Notes under the pieces: generated by a model
Told to the model about the DNA's origin: nothing
What the model saw: only the letters and a program-made list of their open reading frames with translations
The model's database searches: none
Made by a program: the position numbers and the translations under genes
In this document: piece by piece, positions 12,939-27,711 of the stretch
How the letters are laid out: every line of letters starts with the position of its first letter
Numbering within the stretch: the stretch's first letter is position 1
Assembly (NCBI GenBank): GCA_019357535.2
Contig: CP079955.1
Span: 2,037,683 to 2,101,682 of the forward strand
Direction of reading: 5' to 3'
Origin: Macrococcus sp. 19Msa1099
Lineage (GTDB): Bacteria; Bacillota; Bacilli; Staphylococcales; Staphylococcaceae
Length of the DNA stretch: 64,000 nt

Positions 12939-13647
12939 TCATCTCTGAACTATAAGTTCCGTCATCGTTATATATATAAAATGGCGGTTGTAATTTCAAA
13001 TCTGGTTTACCACCTTTAATCCCCTCAACAATAACAGTAATCGCTTGAGTTTTAGATTTTTTGGAGTAAATAGGAATGAGTCGCTTCGGTTCAATGCCTC
13101 CGGTTCTCATATCCACAATAACATCTGCTAATCGATCTGCACGTTGAACAATCACCATCTTGCCACCTTGCTTAAGTAGGTGGTTTGCAGCACGTACACA
13201 ATCCATGAATGTACACATTACTTCATGACGTGCAACACGATGCGCTTCCTTTAAATGTTGATAAGATTGATTCTCCCTGAAATAAGGTGGGTTGCATGTA
13301 ACGACATCAAATTGACTTGGTAAGAATGTACTACCAACATCTTTGAGATCCATATGATGCATTTTTATTTGAGATATCAAATCATTATACTGGATTGTAC
13401 GTACTGCCATATCAACTAATGCATCTTGAATCTCTATCGCTTCTATAGTCATTGTTGTACGAGACGACAAGAGTAAAGGTATAACCCCATTACCCGAACA
13501 GAGATCAATTATTTGATCCTTCGCACGTAATTGTGTGAAATGGGCTAGCAATAACGCATCTGTTGAGAACGAAAATACATCATCATTTTGAATGATAGAT
13601 AGATTTTCTTTCAAAAGCTGATCGAATCGTTCATTTTCTTTTAACAT
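12919..13647 (-). CDS. tRNA1(Val) adenine N6-methyltransferase-like (YabB)
   Basis: A 242-residue SAM-dependent methyltransferase. Motif I is [15 protein letters not shown] (about residues 42-56) and the catalytic N6-adenine tetrapeptide is NPPYF in [13 protein letters not shown]. This matches TrmN6/YfiC, which modifies A37 of tRNA1(Val) in Escherichia coli; the substrate here is inferred. ATG 13647 has GGGAGG upstream. It is followed by overlapping yazA. Confidence 0.88.
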   Translation of the reverse strand: MLKENERFDQLLKENLSIIQNDDVFSFSTDALLLAHFTQLRAKDQIIDLCSGNGVIPLLLSSRTTMTIEAIEIQDALVDMAVRTIQYNDLISQIKMHHMDLKDVGSTFLPSQFDVVTCNPPYFRENQSYQHLKEAHRVARHEVMCTFMDCVRAANHLLKQGGKMVIVQRADRLADVIVDMRTGGIEPKRLIPIYSKKSKTQAITVIVEGIKGGKPDLKLQPPFYIYNDDGTYSSEMNGVYYG

Positions 13648-13685
13648 TTTTCCCTCCCTAATAAAAAAAGGCCCTTCGCCCTCTT

Positions 13686-14021
13686 TTATTTGTGATCAGA
13701 TAATAAATTTAAGCAGAAAATACAGCCTTCGCCCCCACGGTGTTTTCCGAATAAGTCTGTGGGGCATATATGAAAACCCTCTGCGTAAAGCATTGCAAGA
13801 TTGTCTTTACTTTGCAGTACTTTATGTTTCTTTGGTACTTTCGCCTCTTCTTGTTTTGGTTCATGTATAAACATCTGTAAGTTATCGTTTTCTAAATTTA
13901 ACGTGACATTTTCCTCAATGAGTTCTACAACCATTGTTTTTAAGTGATCATAGCTTTCATTAATTTGATTAATGTCTTTTTCAAGTTGCGAAAGTCTCAT
14001 CAACATTTCGTCTCGATTCAA
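13686..14021 (-). CDS. yabA: DNA replication initiation control protein YabA
   Basis: 111 residues. An N-terminal coiled coil (about 1-60, heptad-like MLMRLSQLEKDINQINESYDHL) is followed by a linker and a C-terminal zinc-binding tetramer domain with HIC and GCIFCL ligands. YabA binds DnaA and DnaN and restrains initiation at oriC in Bacillus. The start is TTG 14021 behind GGGGGG. It lies in the conserved holB-ricT-yabA-trmN6 order. Confidence 0.94.
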   Translation of the reverse strand: MNRDEMLMRLSQLEKDINQINESYDHLKTMVVELIEENVTLNLENDNLQMFIHEPKQEEAKVPKKHKVLQSKDNLAMLYAEGFHICPTDLFGKHRGGEGCIFCLNLLSDHK

Positions 14022-14032
14022 TTCTAGCCCCC

Positions 14033-14833
14033 CTAAACTTCTACTTCGTCAATATGGAATTCAATTGGTGCTTCAATTTCCGGTACTTTTATCTGCATTG
14101 TAACATCTAAGATATTAAGTCCGATAACTTTTCCTTTACCATGCGGTGTATCAATAATTGCACCGATATCCGGTAGTTTATTTCTTGTTTCTTCATAATA
14201 ATCATTTTCATATTTTAGACAGCACATCAACCGCCCACATGCGCCTGAAATTTTCGTGGGATTTAATGACAAATTTTGATCTTTCGCCATCTTAATAGAT
14301 ACAGGCTCAAAGTCTCCAAGATACGTTGCACAACATAGACTTCTACCACAAGGTCCTATGCCACCCAAAATCTTTGCCTCATCTCTAACACCAATTTGTC
14401 TAAGCTCTATACGTGTTTTCAAATCATATGCTAAACTTTTTACAAGTTCTCTAAAGTCCACACGTTCGCTTGCAGTAAAATTAAATATGATCTTCCCTTT
14501 ATCTAATGTGTAAGCTGCATTGACGAGGCGCATATCGAGCTCATGATTTTTAACGTGTTTTTTACATATTTCAAGTGCAATATCCGCATCTACCATGTTC
14601 TGTTCATACTTTATAAGATCTTCTTCAGTCGCTCTTCTATGAATAACCGCAACTGGCATTACAACTTCATCTTCATTAATTTCCTTATTAGGTATTACGA
14701 CGCGTGCTAATTCCATACCACGTTTCTTATGATTGATTACGACATACTCATTCTTATTAAATTGTTCATGCCCTGGACTATAATATTCTGTACGCCCAGC
14801 TCTGTGAAACTTGACACCTATAATTTCTATCAT
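14033..14833 (-). CDS. ricT: PSP1 domain protein RicT (YaaT)
   Basis: A 266-residue protein with a PSP1 C-terminal domain and cysteine pairs CGRSLCC and CGRLMCCLKYE (about residues 163-207). These contribute to Fe-S clusters in the RicAFT complex. In Bacillus, RicT works with RicA and RicF to stimulate RNase Y-dependent mRNA maturation. It overlaps the holB stop by four bases with a GAGGTTAGAG site inside holB, so it is translationally coupled. Confidence 0.94.
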   Translation of the reverse strand: MIEIIGVKFHRAGRTEYYSPGHEQFNKNEYVVINHKKRGMELARVVIPNKEINEDEVVMPVAVIHRRATEEDLIKYEQNMVDADIALEICKKHVKNHELDMRLVNAAYTLDKGKIIFNFTASERVDFRELVKSLAYDLKTRIELRQIGVRDEAKILGGIGPCGRSLCCATYLGDFEPVSIKMAKDQNLSLNPTKISGACGRLMCCLKYENDYYEETRNKLPDIGAIIDTPHGKGKVIGLNILDVTMQIKVPEIEAPIEFHIDEVEV

Positions 14834-15753
14834 GCTCTAACCTCACCTACAATTTTTATTGCCATCTGCTCAAACACTAATGTTGCATTTACATATTGTA
14901 ATAATTTTTGCTTTGCATTAAGCGCTGCTTCTATCATATTAATTGATTGTTGAATCGTAATTTTTTGACTAATACGTTGTATGGCAACTTCATAATCAGG
15001 ATAGCTTCTTACTGACTGTTCATTCAGTTGAAGATATAGTATGTCCTGCAGAAATAATTGCACCATATCCAATGCAATTTGTTGATATACGCGTTCTGAG
15101 ATGTGTGATTGTAATTGTGAAACTTGAATAAGCCCCATCATATCCCCATTTAATAATGTCTGTAGCCAAGTTACAACCTGGCTTCGAACTTCCCCAAAAT
15201 TTTTCTCTGTATACCAAGAAATTGCCTCGTCCTCACTCATCATTAATTTGGATAATGTCATTAGTAAAGGCGTAGGGACTTGCCCACTTAACGTTAATGA
15301 GATATCCTGTCTGTTCTGTACTGAAATATGCTGGCATCGCGAATGAATTGTTGGCAATATTTCATTTGGTGCACTTGTTAACAATAATGCAATTGTATTC
15401 CCTGGTGGCTCTTCCAGGAATTTAAGAATGCTGTTCTCCCCTTGTGTTGTCACTTTGTCAAAATCAACGATAATATATACTTTATATGATCCTTCAATCG
15501 GCTTTTGGTTCATTTTATGAAGTACTTCTTCAATCATCTCTTTTTTTATCGTAGCTTCATCAGTTTCCATAATAATAAAATCCGAATGATTATGGGCAGC
15601 TATTCTAGAATGACAAACTTCATCATCGCCACAAATAATTGCTGAAGCGAAAATGATTGCTTCTTCTTTTAATGCCTGCTTATTAGAACCTTCAAACAAA
15701 TATGCATGACTGAGCTTATCATTTTTTATTGCTTGCATTAATTGTTGTTGCAT
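14830..15753 (-). CDS. holB: DNA polymerase III delta' subunit
   Basis: A 307-residue AAA+-like clamp-loader subunit. The Walker A region is degenerate (LFEGSNKQALKEEA), as in delta', while the sensor-1 type segment NSILKFLEEPPGNTIALLLTS and the SRC motif (IHSRCQ) are intact. It loads the beta clamp together with DnaX, encoded further along the window. Ribosome site AAGGAG precedes ATG 15753. Confidence 0.93.
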   Translation of the reverse strand: MQQQLMQAIKNDKLSHAYLFEGSNKQALKEEAIIFASAIICGDDEVCHSRIAAHNHSDFIIMETDEATIKKEMIEEVLHKMNQKPIEGSYKVYIIVDFDKVTTQGENSILKFLEEPPGNTIALLLTSAPNEILPTIHSRCQHISVQNRQDISLTLSGQVPTPLLMTLSKLMMSEDEAISWYTEKNFGEVRSQVVTWLQTLLNGDMMGLIQVSQLQSHISERVYQQIALDMVQLFLQDILYLQLNEQSVRSYPDYEVAIQRISQKITIQQSINMIEAALNAKQKLLQYVNATLVFEQMAIKIVGEVRA

Positions 15754-15800
15754 CTTAAACTCCTTTAAATATATTGAAAAAGCCGCTTAGCGCAGCTTAA

Positions 15801-16151
<351 letters not shown>

Positions 16152-16163
16152 TTATATCATAAA

Positions 16164-16778
16164 TTAATTCAATAACTGATTAATCCATTTCATACTTTCT
16201 GATACCACTTGCTCCGGTGACTGTTCAGCATCAATAATACGAATACGATCGGGATACTGTGCGGCTAATATATCATATCCTTCAACTACTTGTTCATGAA
16301 AATCAATCGCTTCTTTATCTAGACGATTTGTTTCACGTGAATTATCTTTAATACGATTTAAACCGATTTCTGCACTTACTTTAAGATACAATGTTAAATC
16401 TGGATATTTACCTTCAATCGCAAATTCATTAATAGAGCGAATTTCATCCATTCCAATCCCTCTAGCATAGCCTTGATATGCTAATGAACTATCTATAAAA
16501 CGATCACAAATTACAATTTCCCCTTTTTGAATTGCTGGCAATACCTTTTCAACAAGATGTTGCCGTCTGCTTGCAGCAAATAATAATGCTTCCGTACGAT
16601 AATCCATTACATTCGCTTCATCTAGCAATATCTTTCGAATGTCCTCACTAATTTTTATACCTCCAGGTTCTCTTGTGCAAACCACATCAAAGCGCGCTAT
16701 TAATTGATCAGCGATCGCTTTGATTACCGTTGTTTTTCCAGAACCTTCTGGCCCTTCGATTGTTATAAAATAAGACAT
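16164..16778 (-). CDS. tmk: thymidylate kinase
   Basis: A 204-residue P-loop kinase that converts dTMP to dTDP. It shows the P-loop GPEGSGKTT (residues 9-17), the DR-(Y/H) motif CDRFIDSSLAYQG and the lid region. The conserved TREPGG is also present. AGGAGA precedes ATG 16778. The coding sequence contains a parS-like palindrome at 16329-16344. Confidence 0.97.
   Translation of the reverse strand: MSYFITIEGPEGSGKTTVIKAIADQLIARFDVVCTREPGGIKISEDIRKILLDEANVMDYRTEALLFAASRRQHLVEKVLPAIQKGEIVICDRFIDSSLAYQGYARGIGMDEIRSINEFAIEGKYPDLTLYLKVSAEIGLNRIKDNSRETNRLDKEAIDFHEQVVEGYDILAAQYPDRIRIIDAEQSPEQVVSESMKWINQLLN
16329..16344. promoter_or_regulatory. parS-like centromere site inside tmk
   Basis: TGTTTCACGTGAATTA matches the Bacillales parS consensus TGTTTCACGTGAAACA at 14 of 16 positions. 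The partition genes parB and soj are 40 kb away toward oriC, and parS sites are typically clustered in the origin-proximal region. The match could be chance within a coding sequence. Confidence 0.5.
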
Positions 16779-16791
16779 AATCTTCTCCTAA

Positions 16792-18183
16792 CTATTGATA
16801 AACTAAAATATTTCCTTCTTTAATGCCGTGTACCTTTCCACCATTAGATATATACTGTGCTAAGCCCTCAATCGCAGCTTTTTTAATCTCTTCTCCTTGC
16901 ATAATTAAAGGTATCCCTGGTGGATATGGCACGATTGGCTGAACTGAAAAATACCCTTCACTTTCACTTATAGGAATCCATTTTTTTAAATCAGATTGCG
17001 TTCGATAATTAATAACACCATCTGAACTATTTTTGTTTAATAAAATATCATTTTCTTTTATGATAATATCCTTTAAAGCAACATGTTCAATCTTTAATTG
17101 TTTTATTCTTTCCAATAACGTTTTAAATGGATATCTATCCCCATTATGCCATAAAGGGAGGATAATCAGTGAAAATTTTCCGTTGCTTAACTCCGTGTAT
17201 ATATGATGCTGTGCTAATAATTCAGCAATTTGAAACCCTGAGAATTCTTGATGGGTTATCATTAATTTTAAAGGATCACTAGGAGTAATCACCTGAAATC
17301 CCTTTTTTCTAAACGTATCAATCAATTCTTGACGCCTATGGAAAAACAGCATCTCATCATAATCCAAGTAGAATTGATGCGCGTGCTCTAATCCTAACAT
17401 TAACATATAAGATGGACTAGAAGATTGAAGTATCGAACACATACGCCACACATCTTCAATATATAGGTTATCTTTTCTAATATGCATCACTGAACTCATC
17501 GTAAAGGCTGGTAATGTTTTGTGATATGACTGCACAATGATATCTGCGCCATAGTTAATAGATGAACTTGGAAAAGAAGTAGAAATATCAAAATGTGCAC
17601 CGTGAGCTTCATCTATTATAGTAACAATATTTCTTGATCGAAAAAATTCTATAACTTTTTTTATATGATATGTTTCTCCAAAATAGTTAGGATAAGTTAA
17701 TACAACTACTTCTACATTTTTTAGAATATCATGATTAACTTGATCTAAGTCTACACCTGAATATTCATTTGTAGCCTCAGAAATTTTTGTAGGAAGTATA
17801 TAAGTATTTGCTTTCGCTATATTGATAGCATTAATTATAGATTTATGTGCATTCCTCATAATCGCAATACGATACCCATCTACATGCTGAGATTTATGTA
17901 AGAATCCTAATATTGCTGACAAAATACCACTCGTTGTACCTCCAACTAAGTATTTAGATTCGTATAATTGATTTCTCGTTAATTTCTTTTCACTTTCAAG
18001 AATTATCGATTCAGGATGATGATAATCATCCATCCCTTCTATCTCCGTCACATCATATTTAAATTGGACTTCACTCAGATGACCAATCGTATTATAATGA
18101 TGACCCGGTACATGCAATGAAATAGGCTCCAAATTTTCAAAGTGCGTTTTCATTTGATTCAATATAGGAGTATTCAAGTTCAT
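16792..18183 (-). CDS. Orn/Lys/Arg decarboxylase family PLP enzyme
   Basis: About 463 residues of the fold-type I major domain. PISLHVPGHHYN at the N terminus, IIDEAHGAHFD and the PLP lysine in VQSYHKTLPAFTMSS (about residues 230-244) are clear. The C-terminal domain has the PYPPGIPL motif. Bacillus homologues (SpeA/YaaO) decarboxylate arginine or lysine; the substrate cannot be read from sequence. Of two adjacent ATGs, 18183 is better spaced from AGAGGG. It lies between the rRNA operon and tmk. Confidence 0.9.
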   Translation of the reverse strand: MNLNTPILNQMKTHFENLEPISLHVPGHHYNTIGHLSEVQFKYDVTEIEGMDDYHHPESIILESEKKLTRNQLYESKYLVGGTTSGILSAILGFLHKSQHVDGYRIAIMRNAHKSIINAINIAKANTYILPTKISEATNEYSGVDLDQVNHDILKNVEVVVLTYPNYFGETYHIKKVIEFFRSRNIVTIIDEAHGAHFDISTSFPSSSINYGADIIVQSYHKTLPAFTMSSVMHIRKDNLYIEDVWRMCSILQSSSPSYMLMLGLEHAHQFYLDYDEMLFFHRRQELIDTFRKKGFQVITPSDPLKLMITHQEFSGFQIAELLAQHHIYTELSNGKFSLIILPLWHNGDRYPFKTLLERIKQLKIEHVALKDIIIKENDILLNKNSSDGVINYRTQSDLKKWIPISESEGYFSVQPIVPYPPGIPLIMQGEEIKKAAIEGLAQYISNGGKVHGIKEGNILVYQ

Positions 18184-18283
18184 CATCCCTCTTTTGGTTA
18201 TCTCTATCTATACTATTATATCTCACAATAAAATTGACTTCGAATATAAAGAAGCAAATAATTTCACTTAAATTAAGACATAA

Positions 18284-18306
18284 AAAAAAGAGACCTAACA
18301 GGTCCC
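18284..18306 (-). terminator. rRNA operon terminator
   Basis: GGGACCT, a GTT loop and AGGTCTC form a stem followed by a T-run on the minus strand, about 30 bases past 5S rRNA. Confidence 0.88.
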
Positions 18307-18337
18307 CAATGTGCGGCTCATCGCATCCATTTATATA

Positions 18338-18454
18338 TTGCCCGGCAACGTCCTACTCTCGCGGATCGTAAGACCAACTACCATCGGCGCTAGAGAGCTT
18401 AACTTCTGTGTTCGGTATGGGAACAGGTGTGACCTCTCTGCCATCGTCACCAGA
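18338..18454 (-). rRNA. rrf: 5S ribosomal RNA
   Basis: The minus strand begins TCTGGTGACGATGGCAGAGA and contains CACACCTGTTCCCATACCG and CCGATGGTAGTTGG, ending CGGGCAA. This is a 117-base 5S rRNA of staphylococcal type. It is third in the operon, with the pre-23S processing stem just upstream. Confidence 0.97.
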
Positions 18455-18480
18455 CAAATGAAAGAATAAATAGTTTATAC

Positions 18481-23370
<4,890 letters not shown>

Positions 23371-23395
23371 TATTCTTTGCGTCTCACAAGATTTA

Positions 23396-23424
23396 ATTAT
23401 ACTCTCTTGTTTTTCGAAAGTCAA
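23396..23424 (-). promoter_or_regulatory. rRNA promoter P2 (gene-proximal)
   Basis: The minus strand reads TTGACT (23419-23424), a 17-base spacer and TATAAT (23396-23401), about 150 bases upstream of 16S. Near-perfect consensus hexamers are typical of rRNA promoters. Confidence 0.88.
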
Positions 23425-23501
23425 CAACTTTTTTTAAAAAGTTTTTTGTTGTCTTTCGAAGCGCTTGTCCTGTATGAATTATCTCTTCCGGACAAGATAT
23501 A

Positions 23502-23530
23502 ACTATACAGGGTTTCAAGCACTATAACAA
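23502..23530 (-). promoter_or_regulatory. rRNA promoter P1 (distal)
   Basis: The minus strand reads TTGTTA (23525-23530), 17 bases and TATAGT (23502-23507). A second promoter 100 bases upstream of P2 is the usual tandem arrangement. A CTTGTCC/GGACAAG inverted repeat lies between them at about 23464-23497. Confidence 0.7.
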
Positions 23531-23570
23531 GCATAAAAATTACACTTTCGCTACTTTTTTTAAAAAGTTT

Positions 23571-24422
23571 TTACTTTTCTTTTGGATCGAGCCATCCTTT
23601 TATCTTAGGAAGTTGTTCTAAAGCATCATGATAGCCTAATTCGTACATTGCTGAAAGCTTATCGCAATTCTTTTCCATACGATCTACTTTTAAATCTTTA
23701 GATGGACGAATTACTATTGCATGCCCGCTTTTTTCCTGATTGTCTATATATTGCAACGTCTCATTATAAACTGCGGGTCTTTTCTGCATCGCTTCATCCA
23801 CTTTCTTATACCCCTTTACTTTAAAGTATTTAGAAAGTCGGCTGGAACGTTTTACATATCCTTTCGGCCTAGTGAGTACGACTACATTATTGATCATGCC
23901 ATCGCGCTGTGCCTTTCTTAAAGGTATCGGGTCTGTTACTCCACCATCTAATAGTTTCTTACCATCGTACTCTACTATTGGTGCCATTAGTGGCAAAGAA
24001 CTTGAAGCTCGAAGAATCGTCATTAAGTCTTTTCTTAAATATGCTTTATTAAAATATTCCGTTTCTCCGGTTTCACAGTTAGTACATGCGATGACATATT
24101 CTCCATTATATCGAAGAAACTCTTCCATATTGAACGGTACATATTCTTTTGGTATTTCATCAAAGATAAAATCCATTCCAAACATCTCTTTATTCTTTAT
24201 ATAGTTAGAAAGTGATAAGTAACGTTTGTCATCTAAAAAATCTAATGATACTTTCTTATTTCTTCCTTTCTGCTTTGAAAGATAAGATGCTGCCATATTC
24301 CCACCTGCTGAAACACCGATTACATAATTAAATTGAACACCATGCTCTAAAAAACAATCCAGGACTCCTGCAGTATATATACCTCTCATACCGCCGCCTT
24401 CTAATACTAATCCAGTTGTCAT
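23571..24422 (-). CDS. patatin-like phospholipase (YjjU type)
   Basis: 283 residues from ATG 24422 (MTTGLVLEGGGMRGIYTAG), six bases after GAGGTG. The oxyanion GGGMRG, the nucleophile elbow GVSAGG (serine near residue 40) and the catalytic Asp in LLDGGVTDPIP define a Ser-Asp dyad hydrolase. No signal peptide or membrane segment is present, so it is cytosolic. The substrate is unknown; homologues are annotated as lipid acyl hydrolases. It lies directly upstream of the rRNA promoters on the same strand without a clear terminator between. Confidence 0.88.
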   Translation of the reverse strand: MTTGLVLEGGGMRGIYTAGVLDCFLEHGVQFNYVIGVSAGGNMAASYLSKQKGRNKKVSLDFLDDKRYLSLSNYIKNKEMFGMDFIFDEIPKEYVPFNMEEFLRYNGEYVIACTNCETGETEYFNKAYLRKDLMTILRASSSLPLMAPIVEYDGKKLLDGGVTDPIPLRKAQRDGMINNVVVLTRPKGYVKRSSRLSKYFKVKGYKKVDEAMQKRPAVYNETLQYIDNQEKSGHAIVIRPSKDLKVDRMEKNCDKLSAMYELGYHDALEQLPKIKGWLDPKEK

Positions 24423-24615
24423 TTTATTCACCTCATTATAATTATTAATTATAACAGCCTATATACAAAATTACTTATTGTAGTATCTATAATCTTTTAA
24501 TATGTTTGTCATGTAATGCAAATACATCAATCTTTACTTCATAATAACGTCTATATTGGGATGTTTAACGATATATCTAACATGGTTATTATCACTGATA
24601 CTTAGGCACTATTCG

Positions 24616-24652
24616 AAAAAGCATCCCCAATCATTGATTGAGGATGCTTTTT
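24616..24652 (-). terminator. terminator downstream of recR
   Basis: AAAAAGCATCC is matched by GGATGCTTTTT across a CAATCAATGATTG centre, giving a long stem with A/T-runs on both sides. It ends the dnaX-ebfC-recR operon. The 180 bases between it and the patatin gene show nothing else. Confidence 0.88.
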
Positions 24653-24662
24653 CATGATTTCT

Positions 24663-25259
24663 CTAGATTTCCGTTCTTCCTGTTATTGCTTTGGATAACG
24701 TCACTTCATCCGCATACTCTAAATCTCCACCTACTGGAAGACCGTGCGCTAGACGTGTCACTTTAATTCCGATGGGTTTCACGAGTCTTGCAATATACAT
24801 CGCCGTTGACTCACCTTCAATATTTGGATTTGTTGCTAATATTAATTCCTGTACATGCTCATCACGTAATCTCGTGAGCAACGAAGGGACATTAATATCT
24901 TCAGGTCCAACGCCTTCCATCGGAGAAATCGCACCGTGCAGAACATGATACAGTCCTTTATACTCTCGCATCTTCTCCATTGCGATAACGTCTTTAGTTT
25001 CTTCTACTACACATATCATAGATTGATCACGCGTCTTATCTTCACATATATAACATGGATCTGTATCCGTAATATGTCCGCAGACTGAACAATACGTTAA
25101 TTCACGCTTCACATCTACAAGTGCCTTCGCAAAACCTACTACATCGTCTTCTTTCATATCTAACACATGAAAGGCCAGACGACTTGCAGTTTTCGGGCCG
25201 ATTCCAGGTAATTTCATAAAACTATCAATTAATTTGGAAATTGGTGCAGGATAATGCAT
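24663..25259 (-). CDS. recR: recombination mediator protein RecR
   Basis: 198 residues. HhH motif [16 protein letters not shown] (about 15-30), Cys4 zinc finger [16 protein letters not shown] (about 57-72), then a Toprim domain ([13 protein letters not shown]) and a Walker-B-like C terminus. RecR acts with RecO and RecF to load RecA at gaps. It begins one base after the ebfC stop and lacks a strong ribosome site of its own, implying coupling. Confidence 0.97.
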   Translation of the reverse strand: MHYPAPISKLIDSFMKLPGIGPKTASRLAFHVLDMKEDDVVGFAKALVDVKRELTYCSVCGHITDTDPCYICEDKTRDQSMICVVEETKDVIAMEKMREYKGLYHVLHGAISPMEGVGPEDINVPSLLTRLRDEHVQELILATNPNIEGESTAMYIARLVKPIGIKVTRLAHGLPVGGDLEYADEVTLSKAITGRTEI

Positions 25260-25260
25260 A

Positions 25261-25581
25261 TTACATCATTCCCGGAATGTTTAATCCTTTAGTATGTTGT
25301 CCTAAACGTTGCGCTGTGACATCATCCGCTTTAGATAATGCATCGTTTGTCGCAGCTAATACTAAGTCTTGTAACATTTCGATATCTTCTGGATCTACTA
25401 CTTCTTCTTTGATAATTACATCAAGTACTTCTTTATGGCCTGAAACGACAACAGTAACCATGCCGCCACCAGCTGTTCCTTCAATTCTTTCTTCTTTTAA
25501 TTTCTCTTGCTCTTCAGCCATCTTCTTTTGCATTTTTTGCATTTGTTTCATCATTTGTTGCATATTTCCGCCACCGCGCAT
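25261..25581 (-). CDS. ebfC: nucleoid-associated protein YbaB/EbfC family
   Basis: 106 residues (yaaK in Bacillus). An N-terminal [21 protein letters not shown] helix is followed by the conserved [21 protein letters not shown] strands and [14 protein letters not shown] helix. It is a dimeric DNA-binding protein. AGGAGG is well placed before ATG 25581. It is sandwiched between dnaX and recR as in nearly all bacteria. Confidence 0.96.
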   Translation of the reverse strand: MRGGGNMQQMMKQMQKMQKKMAEEQEKLKEERIEGTAGGGMVTVVVSGHKEVLDVIIKEEVVDPEDIEMLQDLVLAATNDALSKADDVTAQRLGQHTKGLNIPGMM

Positions 25582-25597
25582 AATTTATTCCTCCTAA

Positions 25598-27238
25598 TTA
25601 ATCTATAATGTTAATTGCATCTTTACCAAACAGGTTTTCTGCCTGAGTAACAATATCATCTTCCACAGACTGCGTTTCCTGCTTTGGTTGCTTTTTATTC
25701 TCCAGATAATTATGTCTGACTTGCAGCCACTGAGAACCTGGCACTCCCACCATTTTAACTTGTTTTTCAATAATTGTGTATACTATTGACTCAATCTGTT
25801 CCCTTTTTGCGTCATCATTATTAACCATATCGCAATGAATTTCTTCGTCAAATTTAATTAATACGTGCGTGCTGCTTGCAGCAACAGGCTCAGAATTTTT
25901 TAGAAGGCTTACTAGCGCTTTCTTCCCCTCGTTTTCCACGTGCTGAATCAATGTATGCCAATTCTGCTTCAAATAGTTTAAATCCTGTCGATTTGCATGA
26001 TCCAGCACCGTTTCAATTTGACGCATTGAAAATGCATTTTTCGAACGTTTTTGTTCTTTTTTTGGTCTGGACGCTTGCACGGGAGCACTTTGGATTCCAC
26101 TTGCGACTTGCTTTTCAAGTTGTTGTAAACGCTTTTCTAAGTGCGAAGTATCAACTTGAACAACACTTTGTGTAGCACCTTGTCTACGTTTAATAAGTTC
26201 CGACAGTTTAACAATCAGCACCTCAAAGTGAACATTCGTATTTACTGCAAAACGCATAGATACTAATGTATCGTTTATTTTATCTATCATCTCATACAGT
26301 AATCCTATATTAAGCTGATAAATACTTTCGTCTCCTTTATTGTCTGCTGCATAATCCATAATAATATCTCTTAAAAAATAAATTAAATCATTTACTAAAC
26401 GTGTCGTTTCTTTTCCTTCAGACAATAAGCGATGAAATTGTTTGAACGCTTCTTTAACGTCATGTGTGATTATATAATCCGTAAGTTCAAAGAAGTCTTC
26501 ACGCCCTACACTTCCTGTGACACTATGGACATGTTCTAAAGTCAATGCCTCAGTTCCAAATGCAATTGCCTGATCAAGTATACTCAGCGCATCCCGCATA
26601 CCACCTTCAGCAGTTGTCGCAATAAAATACAAGGCATCTTCATCATACTTAATCTCTTCTGTTCGACAGACGTAAGCAAGATGTTCAGCGATATCATTAA
26701 CAGAAATTGCTTTAAAATCAAACCGTTGGCATCTTGAAATAATTGTCGCAGGAATCTTATGTGGTTCCGTTGTAGCAAGAATAAAAACAGCATGAGCAGG
26801 TGGTTCTTCTAATGTCTTCAATAATGCATTGAATGCACCTGTTGTCAGCATATGAACTTCGTCGATAATGTAGACTTTATATGTAGATTCACCTGGTGCA
26901 TATTTTACTTTATCTCTTATATTACGAATTTCATCAACACCGTTATTACTCGCAGCATCAATCTCAATGACATCTGAGTTTGTTCCTTTCGTAATTGAGA
27001 CACACGTATCACAAGAATTACACGGCTCGCCATCTGTACTCACGGTACAATTAATGGCTTTTGCAAATATCTTAGCGATACTTGTCTTGCCTGTTCCTCT
27101 CGGGCCATTAAATAAATAGGCGTGGGAAATCTTATTCTTTTGAATTGCATTCTTTAATGTCGTAGTAACATGTTTTTGTCCGACAACCTCTTCGAATGAC
27201 TGAGATCTGAACACTCTATATAACGCTTGATAACTCAA
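25598..27238 (-). CDS. dnaX: DNA polymerase III subunits gamma/tau
   Basis: 546 residues from TTG 27238 (MSYQALYRVFRSQSFEEVVGQ), eight bases after GGAGG. Domain I has P-loop FNGPRGTGKTSIAK, a Cys4 zinc module (CTVSTDGEPCNSCDTC), DEVHMLT and the SRC motif (ISRCQRF). Domains II-III follow, then a tau-like C-terminal extension after residue about 370. It is the clamp-loader ATPase and polymerase coupler. I see no slippery site that would suggest a programmed frameshift. Confidence 0.96.
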   Translation of the reverse strand: MSYQALYRVFRSQSFEEVVGQKHVTTTLKNAIQKNKISHAYLFNGPRGTGKTSIAKIFAKAINCTVSTDGEPCNSCDTCVSITKGTNSDVIEIDAASNNGVDEIRNIRDKVKYAPGESTYKVYIIDEVHMLTTGAFNALLKTLEEPPAHAVFILATTEPHKIPATIISRCQRFDFKAISVNDIAEHLAYVCRTEEIKYDEDALYFIATTAEGGMRDALSILDQAIAFGTEALTLEHVHSVTGSVGREDFFELTDYIITHDVKEAFKQFHRLLSEGKETTRLVNDLIYFLRDIIMDYAADNKGDESIYQLNIGLLYEMIDKINDTLVSMRFAVNTNVHFEVLIVKLSELIKRRQGATQSVVQVDTSHLEKRLQQLEKQVASGIQSAPVQASRPKKEQKRSKNAFSMRQIETVLDHANRQDLNYLKQNWHTLIQHVENEGKKALVSLLKNSEPVAASSTHVLIKFDEEIHCDMVNNDDAKREQIESIVYTIIEKQVKMVGVPGSQWLQVRHNYLENKKQPKQETQSVEDDIVTQAENLFGKDAINIID

Positions 27239-27332
27239 AAGGGTTCCCTCCAAAAATATAATAATATTAATTATAACATTGAAAATATCAGCATCATATA
27301 AAAACGATAATGATATTCTGAGTATATTTAAA

Positions 27333-27363
27333 AAAGTACCGAAACAATTGTTCCGATACTTTA
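27333..27363 (-). terminator. terminator downstream of SRP RNA
   Basis: AAAGTATCGGAACAATTG pairs with its partner ending CGGTACTTT, followed by a T-run on the minus strand, 30 bases past the SRP RNA. Confidence 0.85.
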
Positions 27364-27392
27364 TCTATAATAAATGTATTATTTTAAATTAA

Positions 27393-27665
27393 AACCGTGC
27401 ACCTTCGCTTCGAATAACAAGCACAAGCGTTACCTAAATCGACAGCTCAAGAACGGCTGCCCTAGCCACATACAAATGACCACTTAATGCTGCTTCCTTC
27501 CGGACCTGACATGATTCGTGGGTTTATATTGACTAGGACCGCTCTCTCAACACTACGTGTTCAGGTCAGACCTCACAACTCATTACCCTCAGCAAAGGAA
27601 TTAGGTCTTACCTAAGCGGATTGTAAGTACAGGGAACCGCTACCTCCCCACTTAGCACGGCAAAG
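27393..27665 (-). ncRNA. ffs: signal recognition particle RNA (large, Bacillus type)
   Basis: The minus strand starts CTTTGCCGTGCTAAGTGGGG (Alu-domain 5' end) and contains the S-domain core GTCAGGTCCGGAAGGAAGCA. It ends GGTGCACGGTTTT, which pairs with the 5' GCCGTGC. The length of about 273 bases is typical of Bacillales scRNA with an Alu domain. It lies directly upstream of dnaX, as in Staphylococcus and Bacillus. Confidence 0.96.
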
Positions 27666-27711
27666 TTAATAATACTATATTTCTCATAGTTATTGCAACT
27701 ATTTCGTTATA

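Noticed and set aside
23460..23570. Repeated TTTTTAAAAAGTTTTT segments upstream of the rRNA promoters as an insertion-sequence end
   Set aside because: They are simple A/T tracts, plausibly UP-element-like; no transposase or target duplication is present.
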